Assembly (NCBI GenBank): GCA_023101885.1
Contig: JALPQD010000075.1
Location: 6,700,630-6,764,629 of the forward strand
Source: Typhlomys cinereus
Lineage: Eukaryota > Chordata > Mammalia > Rodentia > Platacanthomyidae
DNA length: 64,000 nt
Direction of reading: 5' to 3'
How positions within the stretch are numbered: the stretch's first letter is position 1; every line of letters starts with the position of its first letter. Shown piece by piece: positions 55,621-64,000 of this stretch. The position numbers and the translations under genes are program-made. The notes under the pieces are model-generated. The model saw only the letters and a program-made list of their open reading frames with translations, was not told where the DNA came from and ran no database searches.

Positions 55621-56691
55621 TTATACTTGCCTTCTGTTCTCCTGGATATGCCTGTTTTTTTCTTCACGCTTGAGTATCATTTCTAGCATTTTTTGAAGGC
55701 CTGGTTTGGTGGCCATGTATCCCTTAAAGTTGTCTTTGTGCTGGAAAATTTTTCTTTCTCCCTCGATGATGACTGATAGTTTTGCAGGGTAAATCAGCCT
55801 GGGTTGACATTTTTGCTCATTCAATACTTGAAGTATGTCTCTCCAAGCTCTTCTTGCTTTTACTGTTTCGACTGAGAAGTCATTTGTTATTTTAATAGGT
55901 TTACCTTTAAAAGTGACTTGTTTTTTCTCCCTTGAAGCTCTCAACACCAGTTCTTTATCTTGAATGTGGAGTGTTTTAACTATTATTTGCTGTGGGGTGC
56001 TTCTATTTTGGTCGTATCTGTTTGGGGTGCAGAATGCCTCTTGTATATGGATGGGCCTCTCTTTTTTTAGATGAGGAAAGTTTTCCTTGATGATGGTTTG
56101 AAAAATTTCCTCCGGGATGGTATTTTGAGATTCTTGCTCTGGTATTCCATGAATACGCATGTTAGGCTTTTTCAGGGTGTCCCATATCTCTTGGATATTT
56201 CTCTCAAGTATCTTTTTGGCTTTAACAACCTCTTCCATTGAGCCGGTTAGTACTCCCACTTTATCTTCAAGGTCTGAAATTCTGTTTTCTGCTTCGTTAG
56301 TTCTGTTGATAAGACTCTCTGTGGCGTTCTGGGTTGAAGATAACTTGTCTTTTAGCTCAGTTTTAAACTCTGCCTGAGTTTGTTTTAACTGCTCTATGCC
56401 ACTTTTTGTTTCTTGCACTGTTTTTCTCAACTCCTCCAGATGTCTGTTGTGTTCCTCTTCAAAGCGATTGATTCGATTATGTAATTCCTCCCGGATTTCC
56501 TCTTTCATAGTATTGAACATGGTAATGATCATATTTTGAAAGTCTTTATCCTGGGTGGGGCTTTCTTGGCCTTTTTCCGTGGGTTTGTTCTTGTTGGAGT
56601 CTAACATTATGGGATTAATTTCTTCAGTGGGAAATTTGTTTACTTGATTGTTGCTTCTCGTGGATTTGCACTTTGACTTTGGCATTGTCAT
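55621..56691 (-). pseudogene. L1 ORF1, copy B, frameshifted near the C terminus
   Basis: Open for 356 codons from MTMPKSKCKS with the coiled coil and RRM-like segment. It goes out of frame at the end (…KREEKNRHIQENRRQV) relative to the 366-codon version in the nested L1, so the last residues are replaced. Confidence 0.8.
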
Positions 56692-56697
56692 TTAACT

Positions 56698-57066
56698 CTT
56701 AAGATCTCTCAGTTTCACTAAACTGAATTATTTGGCCTGGGGTCCTGGTGGGCGGGGCGGGCGGAGACTTACCTAGGTCGTGGGGTGAGGCCCGGCTGGC
56801 TGGACCGCGCATGTGTCCCGACCGGTGGAGTGGGGTGGGGTGCAAAGGGGGGATGGGGGTGACGGCATGGAGCTATTTAGCCCGAGGGCAGCTGGGGCGG
56901 GGCCGGGCGCAGGGTGAGGTCCTTCTCGTCCCTCGGCCCCGCGCCCGCGGCTCCGGCTGGATGGTGGGAGTCGGAGCCGGGTCCCTGTGGGCCGACCTGG
57001 GGTCCTGGTGGGCGGTGCGCGGGGCGGGGACTTACCAGCTAGGGCGCGGGGTTGAGGCCCGGCTCC
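56698..57066 (-). promoter_or_regulatory. L1 5' UTR with tandem GC-rich monomers (copy B)
   Basis: Same arrangement as copy A: GGGGTCCTGGTGGGCGG recurs at about 56740 and 57000. It differs from copy A at about nine sites, more than the flanking non-L1 sequence; several are CpG positions. Confidence 0.65.
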
Positions 57067-57876
57067 AATTTTTAATTAATCTTTATATAGAGTATCATGC
57101 TGGCGTCCAAATGATTCTTTTACATGTCAATATCCAATTGTATCAGTTCTGCAATTGTTTTTGAACCAGTGAGAAACGTTTAACAGAATAATGTTTAAAC
57201 AAGTGGAATGAGGGAGAATATTCTTCAGATTACATATACTGAAAATCCTGAGAACCAGAGTGAAAAAAATATTAGAATTAGCAAAGAATAAAGAAAGGAC
57301 ATTCTTTCTGAAATGAAATAAAGTTAAGTCAATAATCAGAAGATATGAGATATTGCATGACACATTTCATTTAGAAAGTTGTTATCAATGGCCACCATAA
57401 AGTAGAAAAAGAGGGTCCTACAGGAATTCGGGCTGATTTGGCTAAATGAGGAGGTACTGAGTGGTGAGCTCTACAGGCATGTGCGTGTGGCGAGAGGCTC
57501 AGTCCAGTTACACCTTCCAGTGATGCCTTTGCTCAGGTGAACAAAAAGATTGTGACGTGGATACTATCAGTTGCCTCATTTGTGACACTTTGGAAAAACT
57601 CTATGTGTTCAACTTATGGACTGGCTAAGGAATATGTAGTGTGCACTTTGTAGTACTGCATGGGAGTTTTTTTTTTTTTTTTAAAGGCAGATTTAATTTT
57701 ATTAGTAAAAGTCACAAGTAGGAAAAGGATTATTGGCTCACTTGGAATTGTGCTTTTAAAAATGTCTCTATTAATACAAGAAAAAAACACTAAGCATATA
57801 AGTTTGCTTCCAATTTTGAGTCTTCCAATAATAGTTGGTGAAACCCAGTCAACACACAAACATCTTCATAGAGTGG

Positions 57877-58301
57877 TGTTGCAGTTCGCCTGCATGGCTG
57901 CTCATAAACCACCACCAAATGGCTTAAAGGAACAAGGGGTTTATTTTCTCTTGTGATTACTGGTTACAGTTCTTAGTCCAGCTTGATGGGAGAGCATGCA
58001 CCACACCAGGGCAGAGGGAACCTGTTACACCATCTCTACATAATGGCTGAGAGAGGAATGATCCTTACTTGCCAAACCAGCATGTCTGGGCAACTATACC
58101 TAAGGATGCTAAGTCCCTCAAGCAGTTCTCTGTATTTTATTCCAGGGCCTAATCCCACCCACCATGGGCTGGGCCTTTCCCATCAGCTAGACAATCTCCT
58201 GTAGATTTGCTTTGGGCCCAACTCAACCACTAATTCTCCACAAATGTGCCCAGAGTTCAAACCCTCAACCGTCAAGTTGACACCTGTGCCTAGCTATGAC
58301 A
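57877..58301. mobile_element. LTR-like repeat (left copy), end of unit B
   Basis: Partner of 32190-32614, opening the second LTR-like pair that closes at 60120. Confidence 0.5.
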
Positions 58302-58348
58302 CTCCACCTTGTCAACTTGACACAAAAACATAGCACTTTTAAACTGTA

Positions 58349-58583
58349 TAGATGCTAGGCGGAAGCGGGGGCGGCCTGTGTTTCTGGTCCTGGTAGGGCG
58401 GAGCCTGTGAATCCCAGGGCAGAGTAAACAAGGAGGAGGTAGAGGCGGTCCATGGTGGTTCCCGAATTCTTCCGTGGTTCTACACACACACACACACACA
58501 CACATACATGTGCACACATGCACAACTGAATACATACATACACATGCACAACTGAATAAATAAAAAAATTAAAAAAAAAGAAA
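58349..58583 (+). mobile_element. Second SINE of the same family, 5' truncated (end of copy B)
   Basis: Partner of 32665-32894 in the next unit, with the same truncation and direct repeats (TTTAAACTGTA at 58338-58348 and 58584 onward). Confidence 0.82.
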
Positions 58584-59694
58584 TTTAAACTGTAACCTTC
58601 AATCCTTGTTCCCATAGGTGTTAAACGTTACCTTAAAAATATAAATACATTTAATTTTATGAATCCTAAATCTCTGAAAGTTCTCATAGACAAATTTTAA
58701 AATGTTCTTTTCGTTAAAAGTTCTGTTATTAATATGTTGGAAATGAAAGTTTTAAAAAATGTGTTAAATCTTTTAACTTTAAGATCTATCAAATCAAAAT
58801 ATATTAAATACTTCAACAAGATAAAACATCAAAATAGAAGTATAATGACACAATAAGAAAACATTATTTTAAAATGAAGTCCAGCAAACCAATTACTATA
58901 TCCTATATTTCAATGTCCACCTTCTGTTGCTCATCACATAGTCATGGTGGCTCAAAGATTCTAGATATTCTTAGTCCATTTTTGCAGCTCAAAGTTGTAG
59001 AAGCAGATTTTCTCTGAAAAAGGCTGAATCTCCACTTGCAGCCGTCCTCAGCATACATCTCACGGTTCTGGCATCTCAAACAACACTCTGGGTTCACCTC
59101 TGCAGCTATATGCTTCACCTTCCCTTGTAGGAACTCTACACCTGTGACTTGGTGTCAAGCTTTTACTGCTCTCCATGAACCCCTCAGGAGTACACCAAAA
59201 CCAGTACTACCTGGGGGATGCTGCCAGATTCCGAAGCGAGGTTGAAACATAGCTTGGTCCACTGGAACTACAGTAATACCAACTTTAGTGTGCTGACTCT
59301 AGAAAAGCCTCTTTCTAAGTAGCTGAAACTTCCAAAGAGCAAGAAATGGCTTCAACTTGGGCTTTCAGCCCCTGAAGAGGTCCTGGTTTTCAAACCATGA
59401 AATTGCCATACAGTGGTATTCATGTTTTCCACCATCCCAGTACAAGTCATTAGGTTTTCCTTCATCGATACTCATTTCTCCAACAACGGAAGGTATGCTG
59501 CTGCCTGCCCTTTCCACATCCAGAGCTTCAGTCATTAACACAGCTCTCCTCTATCAAGCAAACCAGTCCATAGTCTTTAATTTCAACTTTCCCAAAGTCC
59601 TCATTCTCCTCCTCATAATCTGGGCCCAAACAATCCACAACTCTCAGCATTTTCATTTCCAAATGATGCACTGAATTCTGCAGAATGGTATTTC

Positions 59695-60120
59695 TGTTGC
59701 AGTCAGCCTGCAGATGGCTGATAAATCAATAACAAACAGCTTAAGGGAACAAAGGGTTTATTTTCTCTTGTGATTACTGGTTACAGTTCTTAGTCCAGCT
59801 TGACGGGAGGGCATGCACCACACCAGGGCGGAGGGAACCGGCCACACCATCACCACATAATAGCCAAGGGAGGGATGATCCTTACTTGCCAGACCAGCAT
59901 GTCTGGGCAAGTATACTGAAGGATGCCAACTCCCTCAACCAGCTCTCTGTATTTTATTCCAGGGCCTAATCCCACCCACCATGGGCTGGACCTTTCCCAT
60001 CAGCTAGACAATCTCCTGTAGGTTTGCTCTGGGCCCAACTCATCCACAAATTCTCCGTAAATGTGCCCAGAGCACAAACCCTCAATCGTCAACTGACACC
60101 TGGGCCTAACTATGACAACA
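59695..60120. mobile_element. LTR-like repeat (right copy), unit C
   Basis: Same as 34005-34430 and shares its 111-base deletion on the left. Confidence 0.5.
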
Positions 60121-61061
60121 GGTCATATCAAATATCCAATCAGAAGAACTGAAGCATAGTTTGTTAGTTCAGTTTCCTCTGCCATAAGAAAATACTGGAA
60201 TCCCGACAATATGTACATAAAGCAAGTGTATTTATCTCATAATTTTGGAAGTCCCAAGAGTGTTGCTGGCTTCCACACTGCTTCATTTGAGAGGCTGGTA
60301 CCAAGGTGTTAGCTTTAGCAATGGAACAGGCACTTGGAAGGGAGACTGCACAAGGCATGGTGACAATCCACAGGGCAGGATGGACACAACTTGCTCCTTA
60401 GCAACAGATTTTCCCTGCAATGTCTAAACTTTCTGTTTGTGATTGGCATGACTTCACCCTTAGGAGCATCTCCTAGTAAGAACCCAGGAGAGCAATCTCC
60501 TTTTCTTGTACTAAGCTTTTATTGTTCAATTCTATTTGACTCTTTGATCCATGTGGTATTATCAACATTCAGAAGAAAGTATAATGTGATTGACATCAGA
60601 TATCAGATCTCATAACATTATTCAAAACACAATCTGCCTTTCCTATTCATCCCCGATTATCTGTAGTTATAATTTCGAGAAAATATGTAATATACTAAAT
60701 AATGTTTTAAATTTTTGACTTTTTCAAGAGTGGGATTAACATAACTTTAAAAATGATAATTATTTGGATAAATTTATATATATACATATATGGAATTCTT
60801 AATCTTCTCACTCAGGAAAAGAAATACAAGCTACATTCATTTATTCAAATTGTGAAGAATTTTTTAAACTAAAACCCTTTAATGGACCAGCAAAATTGTT
60901 TAGTAGGAGAAACTTTTTGCCTCCAAGAGTGAAATCTTGAATTTCATCCCTGAAATTCAATGTGAGTAAGAGAACAGACTTGCTCAAGTTGTCCTTTGAT
61001 CTACGCCGTTTTCCATGGCATGTGAATAGAAATACACACAGACACAGACACAGACAAACAC

Positions 61062-61092
<31 letters not shown>

Positions 61093-62372
61093 TGCACACA
61101 CACAAATGACTAAATAATAGGAAATGTTAAAAAGTTAAAAGGCACTTTTAATTTTTTTAACCATATTAATCACGTGTAAATATTCTGAGCATTAATTTTG
61201 AATGGCAAAACAAAAAAAAAGGGAGAAAGGAAGAGAGGAAGAGAGTGAATAAAAACAGTGAGGTAGACTTAATTCCATTTTTCCTTTCAGCTGTGATACT
61301 CTTAGTTTATTTGTATTACAGAATACTATATGAACTTCAAAAATTGTGATATATGTATATATTTATATATTCACTGTCTACAAAATGATGGAAGTTGGTG
61401 AAATGAAAAATATTTTTTGCTTCATATACAAATGTAATATCATTTACATGAAAAAAGAAATAACTGGAATTTGCTTATCCTATACTGGTGGATGGTTGGG
61501 GGGCTTTTGGTTGACTCGGGATCTTCTAGGGGTGCCAGGGACCTGCAGCTGCTCCTGATCCAGTCTCTAATGACAGGAAGAACTTTGTAGATTGAGGCAG
61601 AACCAACATTCTTCATGCCCAAGGCTGGAAGGCCAGCAAGCGCACTAGGCAATGCTCACTGGCTGCCAAAGGCCCAGTAATTTGGGGAGATAACATGGAT
61701 GCAAAGGACTTGGGGAATAAAAGCAGGAGAAAGTAGTTTTTACTCACTCTCCAGAAAAATCTGTGCAACTTTCTAGAAATGTTGACGATTTCTCAATTGT
61801 CTGGTCTCTTGTCTCATGACCATGAGGAATGAGAAATGTAGTAAGGATTTTATTAAGTGCAAAACAGAGGGGATAAAGCTCCCATGCAGGAGGGAGAGGT
61901 CCTGAATGACCTCCAGTGTGAGGGTCTAGTTTCGGTGAGGGTTATATATGTTGAGGTATGGATACAACAATTTGTTTGTGGCTACAAGCTGATGAGACAA
62001 TACCACAGGAGTAGAGATTGAATGAGGGATCAAAGACACGTTTGATGCAAAATGTACTCTGTGTTTAAATAATGAAGAATATTATCACTTTTGGTGGACA
62101 CATGAACTAAGATGGATTTCAAGCAATACAGCCTTTGACAAAATTGGCTATCCTCAATGTGGGAAGTTGAGGCAGAAGGTGGGTTGTCATAATACAGACA
62201 AAAAAAAAGTTGTGTCAGCAAGGTTGTTCAAAGATAGTGGGGCTCACAGTGACACAGGTGTGTGTCAGGATTTGGAGAGCTGACCGTGGCCATTGCCAGA
62301 TCAGCTGGCACATGGGGAAACACCCTCATCTTGGAAACAGGAAAGTGTTTCCCGACACGGTAGGTGTTCCCC

Positions 62373-62780
62373 CTATGGAGAGGAGAACCTGCCACAAAAC
62401 AGGAGAGTATTGGTTTTGTTGTGCCTGATGAAGAAAAGGAAGGGGTGGTCGGCACAGAACATGGGAGGTGATTCGGACGCACAGGCAGGTCCAAACGTAT
62501 CAGCTGTAGCTGCCGCAGCCTCTGTGCCTTCTTCGTTCACCTCCACAAAACTCTTGTGCACAAATCGGGACACACAGAGATCGGTGCTGGCCGACAAGCC
62601 TGAGAAGTCAGCCAAGCCCTGTTGAAAAGCATCCACCACCCCCAGCTGCTGCAGCACAGACTTCATGTCGTAATCTTCTTCCAGTTTGAATCTTGGAAGG
62701 AAAACGAAAGCGTCATCGTTCTTCATAAAGCGTGGGTTGGTCCAAGCACTTAACTTCTCAAAAGTGAGAGTGTTCTCCAC
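62373..62780 (-). CDS. Serpinb9: Copy C coding exon 7 with reactive-centre loop and stop
   Basis: Open from [10 protein letters not shown] to CGRFSSP and TAG. It has silent changes only against copy B (for example TTC to TTT at P4 Phe). Confidence 0.93.
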   Translation of the reverse strand: MENTLTFEKLSAWTNPRFMKNDDAFVFLPRFKLEEDYDMKSVLQQLGVVDAFQQGLADFSGLSASTDLCVSRFVHKSFVEVNEEGTEAAAATADTFGPACASESPPMFCADHPFLFFIRHNKTNTLLFCGRFSSP

Positions 62781-64000
62781 CTGTGAATCCCAATGACACA
62801 CTTTCACATTTACACTTCAGGCCTCTCCACAGACACCCGGACACTGACAGCAGAGCACCCCCTTCCCTCTTGCACAGGGCTCTGGATGTCCAACACCCCC
62901 ATGAGTTTGTGAGGTTCCCCCTGCGCTGTCTTGTTCAGGACTCCATGACGGCCTTGGAGCCCATGCAGCCCAGCAGCAGGACCTCTTGACTGTAGGTCCT
63001 TCCCCACTTCCTTTTATTCATTTTGACACCTATTCTTGTCCAGTGAGTTCTAATACAGGTTTTCTTTGCTGTTTGTGTTTTCAACTAGGCTTAGCTCAGA
63101 AGAAAAAAATATTTCTGATAGCTAAAAAAAAAAAATAAATAAAAGAAGACAAAAAAATCAAATAAAGGAGAAAGGGCTCTCAGTGTGAGCCTGTGCTGAT
63201 CAAGCTCACTGAGAAGTTGGTTCTGGAACCTGGGTTATCTCTGCTTCATTCTGAAGCATATTATCTGCAAGTGTCCTGCAAGACCCCCTTTCAGTAACAG
63301 GCTGGCTCTCAAGCCATAGCGGGGTGGAGGCTGGAGAAAGGATGACAGGAAGAGGAAGATAGCTCTTGCCCTTGACGTAGAAGAGTAGATTGTTGGAGTA
63401 AAAACATGTGTCCTTGAACACAGCTTGGGATAAAGAACTTGCAAGCAATTTCCTGAAACTAAACATTCAGCTAGTGTTTGTTCCGTGACATAAAAATGCC
63501 AGCGGTGGGAATGCCAGAAGGAAGCCCATGGGTGGACACACTGCTTCGTTCTACCTGAACCTATTGATGAGTACCTCCAGCTGACAGCCTCCTTGGGGCT
63601 TCTCCAGCCTTCCAGCCTCTCCCGGATGACTGCCAGCCGCTCACTTCATGATGTGACCTGTGTGCTGGGTGTTTTCTTTTATTTGGAAAATTCACAGGAG
63701 AGAGAGATTCTCCTCTGCCCACGAATCTCTCTCTCTCTCTCCAAAAGAAATTCCAGCTCACTGTGTCCCTGGGCTTCTCCCCTGGATTGCTGCCAGGGAT
63801 TCATCTACTCAAATGTGCTGCTAACTAACAAATATTCAGATGAGAAAGTGCCGCGGCCGCCCCCTCACCGTGCTGAGCTCCACGCCATCATCAGGGAGCA
63901 CGATCACCATGCTGAGCTCCTGGCCTGCATAGGGCAGCTCCAGCACCTGCGCCTGCACCTCGCTCACGTAGGCCAAGTTCACCGAGGCTTCCTGACTCAT
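62373..64000 (-). CDS. Serpinb9: Serpinb9-like serpin, copy C, 3' part only (cut by window edge)
   Basis: Third paralogue. Exon 7 is 62780-62373 and exon 6 runs from 63869 off the right edge (132 of 156 bases visible). The exon 7 protein is identical to copy B, including Gly-Pro-Ala at P3-P1 (codons 62492-62484). The visible part of exon 6 matches copy A rather than B (QAQ and VIVLP). The remaining exons should lie beyond 64,000, so whether the gene is intact is unknown. A possible poly(A) signal on the gene strand is at 61854-61849. Confidence 0.9.
63869..64000 (-). CDS. Serpinb9: Copy C coding exon 6 (partial, window edge)
   Basis: Reads from [12 protein letters not shown] to [10 protein letters not shown] before the GTGAGG donor. 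The start of the exon is outside the window. Confidence 0.9.

Larger units (their letters stand above)
50747..57066 (-). mobile_element. Long L1 in copy B (uninterrupted partner of the copy A older L1)
   Basis: Same insertion point and same 3' and 5' flanks as 19250-31384 in copy A. The A tail is at 50747-50756, and the 5' UTR with about 1.25 monomers is at about 56698-57066. It lacks the nested L1, so it represents the pre-insertion state. Confidence 0.9.
58591..64000. repeat. Segmental duplication unit, copy C (truncated by window)
   Basis: Matches the first 5.4 kb of copy B at a constant offset of about 25,687-25,690 bases. Confidence 0.92.

Overview
The window is nuclear DNA of a rodent, probably outside the Mus/Rattus lineage. 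The reasons are spliced clade B serpin genes closest to SERPINB9, L1 elements with a polypurine 3' UTR and a monomer-type GC-rich 5' UTR, tRNA-headed B2/B3-like SINEs, and LTR-like rodent repeats. No bacterial, phage or CRISPR features are present. The species cannot be named from the sequence alone.

Layout: three head-to-tail copies of one segmental duplication fill the window. Copy A runs from 1 to about 32,901, copy B from about 32,902 to 58,590, and copy C from about 58,591 to the right edge, where it is cut. Each copy carries one Serpinb9-like gene on the minus strand. Gene A (coding exons 12,678 to 3,866) and gene B (45,545 to 36,686) each have six coding exons with GT/AG borders, open throughout, encoding 376 residues. 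A 5' non-coding exon and a TATA-like/AP-1 promoter lie upstream (about 14,530-14,700 and 47,390-47,560). Gene C shows only its last exon and most of the one before it.

The proteins should be cytosolic/nuclear ov-serpins of the granzyme-inhibitor family, with an inhibitory hinge and the serpin signature near the C terminus. The most notable signal is in the reactive-centre loop. Genes B and C carry Gly-Pro-Ala where gene A carries Glu-Leu-Phe, exactly at P3-P2-P1 (residues 338-340), while the surrounding exon is almost unchanged. The copies therefore probably inhibit different proteases.

Between genes lie about 20 kb of repeats. One old L1 insertion (19,250-31,384 in A, 50,747-57,066 in B) was duplicated with the unit. 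Copy A later gained two private L1s. One is a 1.4-kb 5'-truncated element at 15,288-16,656, with a 16-bp target-site duplication and an apparent 72-bp 3' transduction. The other is a 5.8-kb element (25,094-30,901) nested in register inside ORF1 of the old L1. These two insertions (1,385 and 5,820 bp) account for nearly all of the 7.2-kb length difference between copies A and B. The rest is introns and flanks holding SINEs, simple repeats and LTR-like repeats.
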